Below, piece after piece: positions 16,735 through 24,909 of a DNA stretch of 64,000 nt. The DNA is from an uncultured Lachnospiraceae bacterium (GTDB lineage Bacteria; Bacillota; Clostridia; Lachnospirales; Lachnospiraceae): the NCBI GenBank assembly GCA_947630025.1, contig CANRFZ010000004.1:110738-174737 (forward strand). Direction: 5' to 3'. Made by a program: the position numbers and the translations under genes. The notes under the pieces are model-generated. The model did not search any database, was not told where the DNA came from, and was given only the letters and a program-made list of their open reading frames with translations. The first letter of the stretch is position 1, and every line of letters begins with the position of its first letter.

Positions 16735-17919
16735 ATGATCAGATATGAGGCTGCAATCAAAAAGAGAATTGCCAATCTAAAGGATAGAAAGCTTTTACTA
16801 TGCGGAGACGATGCTCTCACAGATTATATTGCAAAAGATTTCATGGCAATGGGTAAGGACATAAAATGCAGAGGCGGCATTAAAGGCGGTGTTTTCTGCA
16901 TTCAGGATGGCAATAGTCATGAGATGAAACTTGAGGATGTAAATCCTAAAAATTATTTTGTACTGGTAGCAGTATTCGAAAGACACAAGGAATATGTGGA
17001 TTGTCTCGAAAAAATGGGATTTACTTATGGCAATGATTATGAAGTGATGGGGATAGGCGGGTATTGTACGCCGATTACGCATATCAGTCCTTTATTGACA
17101 TACTGCAGAAATCCGGAATATGCCCATATGGGAAATGGTAAATATACCATTTTAATTTATGGCGGGAGTACCAGCGACGTTGGGCGTGGAGGAATAAAAG
17201 GCTGGCCTGAATATTTTCAGGAGGAATTAAACCTGCAAGGGGGGGGGTATTTTGAGGTGTATAATGGCGCAGTTTCAGGATATGGGGCTGCACAAGAGTT
17301 TTTAAAGCTTTGCAGAGATATTACGGTGTTTCATCCAAACTTGGTTATTTCTTTTTCGGGAGTTAATGATATTGGCGGAGGTGTACGGGCAGGAAATTAT
17401 CCATTTTTACATAAATATCAGAAAAAAATGTGGAAGCAAATTTTAGAAAAAGGGAATTGTATTCCCGACTCTATGGATATGAGAAATATGCATGAAATAT
17501 CATGGGGAATTGAGAGAAATGATAATCCCGGTGACGCGGCAATCTGGCTGGATTACGAGCGGATGATGTATGCGGTATGTATGGAATTTCAAGCATTTTT
17601 TCTTGGGATCGTCGAACCTATGAGTTATTCTCATGTGTTGGACAAAACTCTGGAACAAGACTTAGTGGAATTACTGCAGGCAAAAGGTATAGACAAAACA
17701 TATTTTAAAAAACAAAAAAAATTTGTTATGGAAGTGCACGATCATATATGTCAAAAACATCTGGATTATATGATTGATTTGTCGGAATATCTGTCAGGTG
17801 AAACGGGTGTTTTTTCAGACTATATTCATTATACAGAAAAAGGCAATCAACTGATAGGAAATTATATGGCCGGTTTGGTTATCAAGAAAATAAAAGAAAA
17901 TGGAAATATCATTAAATAG
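16735..17919 (+). CDS. SGNH/GDSL-type hydrolase with N-terminal Rossmann-like domain
   Basis: A 394-aa protein. The N-terminal ~110 residues resemble the Rossmann-like domain shared by several methyltransferases of this locus, with a worn glycine motif (LLLCGDDALTD). The SGNH part follows: YGGSTSD with Ser145, a block-II-like NGAVSGYG near 177, GVND (209-212) and the C-terminal SDYIHYTEKG with Asp362/His365. SGNH enzymes are esterases or O-acetyl transferases/esterases; trimming or transferring ester groups on the glycan is plausible (inference). No signal peptide is visible. A G9 run (17239-17247) encodes Gly169-171 inside the SGNH domain and is in frame here. Composition drops sharply in GC from this gene on. 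Confidence 0.75.
   Translation: MIRYEAAIKKRIANLKDRKLLLCGDDALTDYIAKDFMAMGKDIKCRGGIKGGVFCIQDGNSHEMKLEDVNPKNYFVLVAVFERHKEYVDCLEKMGFTYGNDYEVMGIGGYCTPITHISPLLTYCRNPEYAHMGNGKYTILIYGGSTSDVGRGGIKGWPEYFQEELNLQGGGYFEVYNGAVSGYGAAQEFLKLCRDITVFHPNLVISFSGVNDIGGGVRAGNYPFLHKYQKKMWKQILEKGNCIPDSMDMRNMHEISWGIERNDNPGDAAIWLDYERMMYAVCMEFQAFFLGIVEPMSYSHVLDKTLEQDLVELLQAKGIDKTYFKKQKKFVMEVHDHICQKHLDYMIDLSEYLSGETGVFSDYIHYTEKGNQLIGNYMAGLVIKKIKENGNIIK
17239..17247. repeat. Poly-G tract (G9), SGNH gene ON
   Basis: Nine G encode Gly-Gly-Gly between the first and second SGNH blocks. Gain or loss of one base would truncate the protein before the GVND block. Confidence 0.88.
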
Positions 17920-18586
17920 CGATGAATTAAAAACATATATAGGAAATCAACTGGATTCTTTCTTCCCTGACAAATACAGATTCAAGGGAGAAGATGTTGA
18001 CAGAGCTTTTTGCCTGGCTTTAGAACGTCTGGAATATTGCTATAAGTTTATTGTTGTTCCGGCCTATAACCATAATGGACAAACTTTTTTCTCTCATTTA
18101 CATGGTGACCAGTATAGCCAGTTCCTGTATTATCTGTCAAACAGTCTTTGGACAATAAGCGAAAATAAGCCAATCTGCGATAAGATCATTCAATTGAATA
18201 GATTACTGAGCGGTATGTTCTATTCTTACAAGGCGGGATTGCCGGATATTTTCTATTGGTCTCATCCGATAGGTACAGTCCTTGGAAATGCACCGTATGG
18301 TAATTTTTTCTCTTGTATGCAAAATTGTACTGTTGCCACACAAGTTGGAGATCACAGAAAAACATTTGGACAAGGACTTCATTTAGCCTCCGGAGCGCAG
18401 ATTTTGACAAAAGATGTTGAAATTGACGACAGAGTAGTTATTGGAGCAGGAACTACTATTCGTAATGCCAGTCATTTAATGTCAGATACTTTAGTAATAA
18501 ACAAAGGCGGAGTGACAGAGCAGATAAAAAGAACTAGGGAAGTGTATGATAAATTTATGTTGCCGCTTTGGAATGTGAAAATTTAA
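17900..18586 (+). CDS. Hexapeptide acetyltransferase, serine acetyltransferase-like
   Basis: A 228-aa protein with an N-terminal helical region and a left-handed beta-helix built of hexapeptide repeats near residues 130-215 (GDHRKTFGQGLHL, ILTKDVEIDDRVVIGAGTTI). It is a paralogue of the incomplete gene at 1-507. The ATG lies inside the 3' end of the SGNH gene (20-base overlap), so the two are translated together. Acetylation of an amino sugar or hydroxyl from acetyl-CoA is the likely reaction; cysteine synthesis is unlikely in this context (inference). Unlike the left-operon paralogue it has no poly-G run at the equivalent site, where it reads KGEDVDRAF. Confidence 0.82.
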   Translation: MEISLNSDELKTYIGNQLDSFFPDKYRFKGEDVDRAFCLALERLEYCYKFIVVPAYNHNGQTFFSHLHGDQYSQFLYYLSNSLWTISENKPICDKIIQLNRLLSGMFYSYKAGLPDIFYWSHPIGTVLGNAPYGNFFSCMQNCTVATQVGDHRKTFGQGLHLASGAQILTKDVEIDDRVVIGAGTTIRNASHLMSDTLVINKGGVTEQIKRTREVYDKFMLPLWNVKI

Positions 18587-18654
18587 TGAGAGGCTTTTTC
18601 GGAGAAAAAATCGAAATATAAGTTATGGCAAAATAATAGGAGAACTATCTTACA

Positions 18655-19707
18655 ATGAAACCATTAAAAGTAATTATTTACGGAACCAAAGTGCTGGGAC
18701 AGGAAATATATCGACAAATAGAGTGTTATAACAGAATAGTCCGCTCAAAATGCCACTTGGGGGGGGGTATAGAAGTTCTGGCATTTACGGAAAGCATATA
18801 TAAAGGAGGGTATATAGAACAAATACCTATACTTCCTTTGGAACAATGCGCGCAGCTGCCGTACGATTATATTATCGTAGCTAATGCACATTATGAGGAG
18901 ATCAAAAAGAATGTGATCGCCAGTGGTCTTTTGGATGTCAGAAAAATAGTAAGACACTTTGAATGGTCTCCTGAGAAAAACGGACTTAACCTGTCACAAT
19001 TAAACACGCTATATTATTATCATTGCGCTTTACCCGGAGAAGATAATGAAGAACTTGCACTGCTTTATCAAAAATTTGATGATCAGCATTATTTTACAGA
19101 TATCGAAAACAGACGTCGCTTTGTCGAAAATAAGAACGAATTAGAAAGATGGCGTAATACGGAAATCCTCTATGACACGGAGGAAAATCTAAACTATGTA
19201 TTTGTGGAAGGAAAACGCTTATATTATCCAAAAGACTGGAGTCATGCAAAGATCACAGAATATCATGCGCTCAATATGTATACGTGCATGAGTAAATCGT
19301 CGGCACACTGTTATTTGTCCGACAGTTTTGATGTAAATGAAAATGATATCGTTGCCGATATCGGAGCGGCAGAGGGTTTATTCTCCTTATATATTGTAGA
19401 TCGTGTCAAGAAAATCTATCTTTTTGAAGTTGATGAAACTTGGCTGGCGCCTTTATACGCAACCTTCAAACCGTACCGCGCCAAAGTTGTCATTGAGAAT
19501 AAATTTATAACCAACATAGACCAGTGGGAATTTGCAACTTGCGACAAGTATTTTCGGGATAAAGAAGTCAATCTGGTGAAAATGGACATCGAAGGCGAAG
19601 AACAAAAGGCACTTCTTGGGTGTAGAGAACTCCTGAAACGTAAGAACATAAGATGGCTTATTACCACTTATCACAGGAGCTTGGTGTGGGATACAAACTA
19701 TACCTGA
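18655..19707 (+). CDS. FkbM-type methyltransferase with N-terminal Rossmann-like domain; damaged 3' end
   Basis: A 350-aa protein. The N-terminal domain begins VIIYGTKVLG. The FkbM-type SAM-binding motif is ADIGAAEGLFSLY near residues 233-245, and the VKMDIEGEEQKALLG signature is near 305. The frame stops after ...TTYHRSLVWDTNYT. Another frame immediately beyond encodes QELGVGYKLYLRHYWDCNGTDTVLFAM to 19756, which matches the ends of the FkbM proteins at 23719 and 26115. About 13 codons plus a frame are missing between TTYH and ELG, so a small out-of-frame deletion seems to have removed the tail. A G9 run at 18759-18767 (residues 35-38) is in frame. FkbM enzymes O-methylate sugars; activity here is doubtful. 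Confidence 0.75.
   Translation: MKPLKVIIYGTKVLGQEIYRQIECYNRIVRSKCHLGGGIEVLAFTESIYKGGYIEQIPILPLEQCAQLPYDYIIVANAHYEEIKKNVIASGLLDVRKIVRHFEWSPEKNGLNLSQLNTLYYYHCALPGEDNEELALLYQKFDDQHYFTDIENRRRFVENKNELERWRNTEILYDTEENLNYVFVEGKRLYYPKDWSHAKITEYHALNMYTCMSKSSAHCYLSDSFDVNENDIVADIGAAEGLFSLYIVDRVKKIYLFEVDETWLAPLYATFKPYRAKVVIENKFITNIDQWEFATCDKYFRDKEVNLVKMDIEGEEQKALLGCRELLKRKNIRWLITTYHRSLVWDTNYT
18759..18767. repeat. Poly-G tract (G9) in fkbM-like gene, ON frame
   Basis: Nine G encode part of Leu-Gly-Gly-Gly at residues 35-38 of the N-terminal domain. The downstream frame is open in this copy. Confidence 0.88.
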
Positions 19708-19781
19708 GACATTACTGGGACTGCAACGGCACAGATACGGTTTTGTTTGCGATGTAATCGGCGGATAAGGAGCTTTCCGAA

Positions 19782-21296
19782 ATGAAACTTTCCCCTCAAA
19801 GTACATTTGTTATCTACGGCGCCGACACCCGCGGGCGGGAGTATTATAAGGCCATTGTCGGAAATGGTATGCGCGTTGTGGCATTCATAGACAAAAAAGC
19901 CGCTGCAATAGGGCATATCGAAGATACTCCCGTCTATAAACCAGACGATTGGATCACAAAAGATAAAAATAAAGACACAAACATTGTCGTGATTTCCATC
20001 AGTAATGTATTCCGGCATCAGACAATGGCCAAACAGATGCACGATGCCGGATATTCGTATATTGTATACAAAGAGTTGTATGACGGCACAGACTACGGCA
20101 AAGCGCTCAACACTGTCTATCAGGCTATATCTATGGTATCCGGCGCAGAGCGTCTGATCGGTCTGGAACTTCCCGCTTTTCGGTTGTGCGCACCTGACAA
20201 TATATCTGTCGGAGGCGGAAAATACGAAGTGCAGCTTGTTCCCATAGAATTGCTTTTCGGTTTGACCAGAGAGCTATATGTGAAGGCCAGGGCCGTCAGC
20301 GACCGGCATATGGAAGATCTGATTCCCGACAAAAGCCTGCTTTATTTTACCATCAACAAAGAAATGATGTATTTTTTCACCTATGGGTTCATGGAATCGG
20401 ATCTCGACGCATGGGATGCCTACATCCGCCTGTACTTTGCCCAGCGTCGCTGCATGGTCAGCGGAGATACCGTAAACGCACAGGACGAAGCGGAACATTT
20501 ACGGGATCGCTACTCCATCTTTCAGAATATGGAGCTTCTGTACAATAACAATATAAGTTTCTTTTATGAGAATCCCATTGATGTCGTCTGGAATCCACGG
20601 GGATACTTCAATATGCAGGACGGAAATAACCGTGCGGCTTTTCTGTTCGCCAAGGGCTTTACGATGTTGCCCTGCAGGATGTCCGCAGAAGATTACCGCC
20701 TATGGCTGAATGAGGAGAAGCTCGCCGCAGTTTGGCATATTGCGGATAAAATCGGCACATTGGAATATCCGATCCCGAATCCCAGCTTTTCTGCTATGCT
20801 TGCTTCTTCGATGCCTTTTTGCCGGCTCAAGCTGCGGGAGATTTGCGGTTATCTATACAGAGAGGCGATAGACCCGCAGAAGTTGTCTGTACTGGATATC
20901 GGCTGCCGCAACGGTTTTATGGGACAACATTTCGCAAGAATGGGCGCCTCCGTCACCGCGGTAGAGCAGGATGCTTCCTATCGCCTGTTATGCGAACAGG
21001 TGGATGAACTGCTTTATCTGAAAGAGACCGTTTCGGATACTTGGCAGACTTCGGGTAAGCGCAGTTTTGACATCATTTTGATACCGGAGTGGATGGTGGA
21101 GGAGCTGCCGGATATCCTCGTACATACAGACGGACGCATACTGATCGTGGACACACCCGATCCTCAACGGCTTTTGGGCATTCCTGCTCTGCGTGACAAC
21201 TACACTGCCGTGGAATTATGCCGTCTTTTTAACGGCGGACGGATTATTCATACTATCATTTTTACATTCAAAGGGCACGCGCATGACACACTATGA
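19782..21296 (+). CDS. Class I SAM methyltransferase with N-terminal Rossmann-like domain
   Basis: A 504-aa three-part protein. Residues 8-110 form a Rossmann-like domain (FVIYGADTRGREYY). The middle contains NPRGYFNMQDGNNRAAFLFAKG near 285-305, reminiscent of ParB/sulfiredoxin-like pockets. The C-terminal part is a SAM-dependent methyltransferase with motif I VLDIGCRNGFMGQHF near residues 370-385 and an acidic VEQD after the second strand. It has AAGGAGC before ATG 19782. The next gene is a paralogue in which the SAM motif has decayed; the two overlap by 14 bases and may form a hetero-oligomer (inference). A sugar or glycan intermediate is the likely acceptor. Confidence 0.7.
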   Translation: MKLSPQSTFVIYGADTRGREYYKAIVGNGMRVVAFIDKKAAAIGHIEDTPVYKPDDWITKDKNKDTNIVVISISNVFRHQTMAKQMHDAGYSYIVYKELYDGTDYGKALNTVYQAISMVSGAERLIGLELPAFRLCAPDNISVGGGKYEVQLVPIELLFGLTRELYVKARAVSDRHMEDLIPDKSLLYFTINKEMMYFFTYGFMESDLDAWDAYIRLYFAQRRCMVSGDTVNAQDEAEHLRDRYSIFQNMELLYNNNISFFYENPIDVVWNPRGYFNMQDGNNRAAFLFAKGFTMLPCRMSAEDYRLWLNEEKLAAVWHIADKIGTLEYPIPNPSFSAMLASSMPFCRLKLREICGYLYREAIDPQKLSVLDIGCRNGFMGQHFARMGASVTAVEQDASYRLLCEQVDELLYLKETVSDTWQTSGKRSFDIILIPEWMVEELPDILVHTDGRILIVDTPDPQRLLGIPALRDNYTAVELCRLFNGGRIIHTIIFTFKGHAHDTL

Positions 21297-22758
21297 AATC
21301 AAAAATAAAATAGCGCTTATCTACGGAGCCGGTTCGGTTGGCCAAGTTGCATCCGGTACACTGGACAGAGCCGGAATGATTATCGCAGCATATATAGACC
21401 GGCGGGCCGACGTGATACGGGAGCATAACGGGAAACCGGTATTTCATCCCGATCAACTGAAATCCAAAATCACCGGCAAAGACAACTATGTGATTCTCAT
21501 CACAATCCGCAACGTCTTCGAACATTCTTCCCTAGCGGCACATTTCGCATCTGCCGGCTTCAAAAATATCATATACAAACCGTTGTCCATTCTGCGCGGC
21601 GGCGGGAACGAGGCCGCTGAGAGCATCAACGCGGTTTATGAAGCGATAACAGGACACTTTACCGTGCCGGAACAATGCGCCTGCTATGAGGAGGAACCTT
21701 TCCGGTTCCATGATTTTGCATTACAGGAAGAATCGGCAGAAGAACTGCTGGTGAAACTGCCTGCGGAACTCCTTTTCTCCAATACCAACCCTAGGATTCC
21801 GGTATGGAGTTGTCGGAATTTTTATGCTGACTACATCGCAGTCGATCTGTACGCTGCCTTCCACCATTCCGGCGGCGGAATGACGGAACAGATAGAGCGG
21901 TATATTAACCGCTTCGCACTGCCCGGCGCGCGGACAATGGAGGTAAATACAGAAGGGAATTGGCGGGAGCTTCTCATCGAGAGCCGTCAGAAAGTCTACT
22001 ATGAAATGGAATATAAGCTATGTATGGACTATGACTTTTTCGTAAAAAACTGTGTGAAAGTACGTCCTCGGAGCGGCGGGGGATTTGAACTTGTTACCAG
22101 CGGCAAAAACCGCGTCTCTTTCCTGATTGCGAAGGGGATGCGTTATATACCCGTCAAAATTGACAGAACGGCATACGCCAGTTATTTGCACTTGGACACG
22201 GTCAACAAAATGATTGCTTATTATCAGTCTTCCCATCCAACCGTGTTTGCCGGAATACCACATCCCTTTTTCTATCGGCTGGATGTGACCGCACCGGATT
22301 ATGCTATGAAAATTGTCAAGCCGCTGGCCCGCTTTCTGGCGGAACAGATATATCTGGAAAACGAGCGCTATGCGTATGAACGTTATACGTTGTCGATTGG
22401 GATCAACGACGAAGGATATATGGGCCGTTTTTTTAGAATGCTCGGATATCAGGTGCAGAGAACAGTGACAGAAAACACAGAATTATGTGCGCTTCTGGAT
22501 GAATTGTTTTACTATGCCACCGACGATTTTATCACGGACGGCCACGCTTCTTACTGCAGTATCCTGTCCGATGATATGCCGGATAATATCATTCAACAAG
22601 CAGCGGAAAACACGGAAAAATTCCTAATATGGATCACCGGTTTCGCGTCTGGGCCGGCTGGACTTCAATTACAGGAACAACACCTTGTCAGACGTAAAGA
22701 ATTGGTGGAAACGATATGGAGCGGAAAGTGTATCTGCGCATACCTGTACGAAAAGTGA
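21283..22758 (+). CDS. Paralogue of the preceding methyltransferase, SAM motif degenerate
   Basis: A 491-aa protein with the same order of parts as the gene before it: an N-terminal Rossmann-like domain (IALIYGAGSVGQVASG), a middle region with a matching GKNRVSFLIAKGMRYIPVK stretch, and a C-terminal region where LSIGINDEGYMGRFFRMLG aligns with the SAM motif I of the paralogue (VLDIGCRNGFMGQHFARMG) but has lost its acidic and glycine signature. ATG 21283 lies within the 3' end of the preceding gene; an upstream open extension was rejected as overlap. It may be a non-catalytic partner of the active methyltransferase (inference). Confidence 0.65.
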   Translation: MTHYEIKNKIALIYGAGSVGQVASGTLDRAGMIIAAYIDRRADVIREHNGKPVFHPDQLKSKITGKDNYVILITIRNVFEHSSLAAHFASAGFKNIIYKPLSILRGGGNEAAESINAVYEAITGHFTVPEQCACYEEEPFRFHDFALQEESAEELLVKLPAELLFSNTNPRIPVWSCRNFYADYIAVDLYAAFHHSGGGMTEQIERYINRFALPGARTMEVNTEGNWRELLIESRQKVYYEMEYKLCMDYDFFVKNCVKVRPRSGGGFELVTSGKNRVSFLIAKGMRYIPVKIDRTAYASYLHLDTVNKMIAYYQSSHPTVFAGIPHPFFYRLDVTAPDYAMKIVKPLARFLAEQIYLENERYAYERYTLSIGINDEGYMGRFFRMLGYQVQRTVTENTELCALLDELFYYATDDFITDGHASYCSILSDDMPDNIIQQAAENTEKFLIWITGFASGPAGLQLQEQHLVRRKELVETIWSGKCICAYLYEK

Positions 22759-22777
22759 TAAAGGAGGATTCATTATA

Positions 22778-23680
22778 ATGCTATTCGGGAACAAAAAGAT
22801 ACATGAGAGAATTTACAACGAAGTGGAGCAGTTTGAACAGACGCATGACGTCAAGGTCATATACGGAGCCAATGTCGGCGGTATCTCCAGAGGACTGCAA
22901 TATAAAGACAGTGATTACGATACGCGGTTTCTCTATATACATGGAGATTTCCCTCACAAAATATATGTACCCGATACACTCCCCGAAAAATCCCTTATCT
23001 GCAGAGTGTATTTTGACAATGCACCGTTTGAATGGATTCCGTTTTGGGAGTTCTCATCCTTTATACAGTTTTTGAACAACCCGATGATTGACGCTAAATT
23101 TTCAGTCGGCCTATACAATGTAGTGGGCTGGACTTTTCTGTCGCCCTATACTTATGATCCCTATGGGATTCAGCCCAAAATATGGCCCCTGATACAGAAA
23201 GTTTTTCACAAAGACTATTTTATTGCTTATCACAAAAAAATGATGGAGAGCTTTGCTTTGCATGATGAAACCGTCGCAGCCAAGGACTATCTGTACGCCC
23301 TGCACGCTGCGTTGTCGATCAACTGGGCAGACAGACATAACGAATATGCACCGGTTTATACACCGACGCTATTGGCAGACGAACCGCATATTTTCCATGA
23401 AGTCTGTGATCTTATCCATAAATATCAAAAAGAGGCGGCAGACATGGCAGATGCAGATATGGGAAAAAGACTGCACGATACGCACTTCAAGGTTATGACG
23501 TCTCATGTACCGATGATCGACGATTACTTAAAAGCAACTGCGAAAAGTCTGGAAACCTTTAGCGTGCATCCCCTTACACCGGAAGAAAAGCAGCGTTGTG
23601 CCTGTGTCATAGGCGAAATCTATGATATTGTGCAGACGACATTGTATAGCGAACAATCTGTGCGCGACGTCAACTGTTAA
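22778..23680 (+). CDS. Predicted nucleotidyltransferase (polymerase-beta superfamily, COG3541/YcgL-like)
   Basis: A 300-aa protein with the nucleotidyltransferase signature GGISRGLQYKDSDYDTRF at residues 34-51, where the DxD acidic pair binds metal. ATG 22778 was chosen because a strong AAGGAGG lies 11 bases upstream; the longer open frame begins inside the preceding gene. The closest family is the uncharacterised YcgL-type nucleotidyltransferase group, not the sugar-1-phosphate nucleotidyltransferases (no GGxGTR motif). Its place in the middle of a methyltransferase operon is unexpected. It may transfer a nucleotide to a protein or glycan acceptor, or act in phage defence-like tasks; the sequence does not decide. 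Confidence 0.7.
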   Translation: MLFGNKKIHERIYNEVEQFEQTHDVKVIYGANVGGISRGLQYKDSDYDTRFLYIHGDFPHKIYVPDTLPEKSLICRVYFDNAPFEWIPFWEFSSFIQFLNNPMIDAKFSVGLYNVVGWTFLSPYTYDPYGIQPKIWPLIQKVFHKDYFIAYHKKMMESFALHDETVAAKDYLYALHAALSINWADRHNEYAPVYTPTLLADEPHIFHEVCDLIHKYQKEAADMADADMGKRLHDTHFKVMTSHVPMIDDYLKATAKSLETFSVHPLTPEEKQRCACVIGEIYDIVQTTLYSEQSVRDVNC

Positions 23681-23718
23681 AAAACCGGCAGCCAAAAATG
23701 GGAGGAATAAAAGTTCGC

Positions 23719-24885
23719 ATGAATTATAAAGACTTGTCACTGCGTTTGATTGAAGATCACTATGAAGAACTGCTGGATCGTATGGCGCAATACCGTCACT
23801 GTCAAGCTCCTGTCATTGTTATATGGGGAACCGGAGCATTAGGACATATCTTATATCAATACCTGAAAAAGAATGGTGTCAAGATACACTTTTTTTGTGA
23901 CAATGATACGGATATCGTCGGCAGCAGACTGACAGAGGATCATATACCGGTGGTATCTGCCGAACAGGTTTTGCAGATGCGGGATGCTGACATCTATATT
24001 GCCAGTACCAGTCTGGATGCCATACGGAAACAAATCAAAGAAAACGGATTTTCCGGAAATGTAATCACTCCGCCTCAGGATATGCTCGCTTTTATGGCCA
24101 TCTCGCTGAGCAGACTGGAGACATACACCAAAGATGATGTACTGCACCACATCACGGAAACGTTTGATCTCCTGCATGATGAGCAGTCACAAAAAACGCT
24201 ATATTTTAAAATATGGGGCTGGTTTGCCTCCCCGGAGCAGATGCGGGATTATGCTTTTGAGGATATCGTTCTGCCGGACCAATATGCGCCCGACGGTATT
24301 GTGACATTGAAAGATACCTCCGTGATTGTAGACTGTGGAGCATACTGTGGTGACACACTGCATTTCTTTGCCGAGAAGCAGCCGCATTTTAGCAAATACA
24401 TCGGATATGAACTTGATCGCGGCAATTTCGCTATGCTGCAGCAGTCAGCAGCCACTCTTGCCCCAGAGCTGCGGGCCGGAACAGAATTATATAATCTGGG
24501 TGTGGGAGACACGGAACAGAATATTTCTTTCTTTTCCAAAAATTATAGCTCTTTGGTTTTAAACAATACCGGACAGACAGGCGATGAGAATATGGCGACA
24601 GGCAGAATCGTGCCGCTTGACAAACATCTGTCAGGCCGTGCCATATCTTATCTCAAAATGGATATAGAAGGCTCGGAGATGGCGGCTCTCAGAGGCGCCC
24701 GCAATCTGATCCGGCAGAACCGGCCGGACTGTGCAATCTGTATTTATCATAAGGCGACTGACCTGTGGGAAATACCGCTTTTCCTGAAAATGTGCTGCCC
24801 GGATTACAGAATTTATATCCGGCATCATGCCGCGTGTTATTTTGATACCGTCTGCTATGCCATCAGCGACGGAAATAATAAGTAA
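23719..24885 (+). CDS. FkbM-type methyltransferase with N-terminal Rossmann-like domain
   Basis: About 388 aa. The N-terminal domain contains VIVIWGTGALGHILYQYL near residues 32-49. The FkbM catalytic part has IVDCGAYCGDTLHFF near residue 203 and YLKMDIEGSEMAALRG near 310, ending in DTVCYAIS. ATG 23719 follows GGAGGAATAAAAGTTCGC; an ATG at 23698 is in frame but would put that GGAGG inside the gene. O-methylation of a sugar hydroxyl with SAM is the family function; the acceptor is unknown. It lies between the nucleotidyltransferase and the radical SAM gene, all in one direction with short gaps. Confidence 0.82.
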   Translation: MNYKDLSLRLIEDHYEELLDRMAQYRHCQAPVIVIWGTGALGHILYQYLKKNGVKIHFFCDNDTDIVGSRLTEDHIPVVSAEQVLQMRDADIYIASTSLDAIRKQIKENGFSGNVITPPQDMLAFMAISLSRLETYTKDDVLHHITETFDLLHDEQSQKTLYFKIWGWFASPEQMRDYAFEDIVLPDQYAPDGIVTLKDTSVIVDCGAYCGDTLHFFAEKQPHFSKYIGYELDRGNFAMLQQSAATLAPELRAGTELYNLGVGDTEQNISFFSKNYSSLVLNNTGQTGDENMATGRIVPLDKHLSGRAISYLKMDIEGSEMAALRGARNLIRQNRPDCAICIYHKATDLWEIPLFLKMCCPDYRIYIRHHAACYFDTVCYAISDGNNK

Positions 24886-24909
24886 AAGATACAGGAGGAT
24901 ATCACAACG

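Noticed and set aside
18597..18612. TTTTTC/GAAAAA hairpin between the acetyltransferase and fkbM genes
   Set aside because: The stem is six AT-rich pairs with a three-base loop and no T run beyond it. Too weak to call a terminator.
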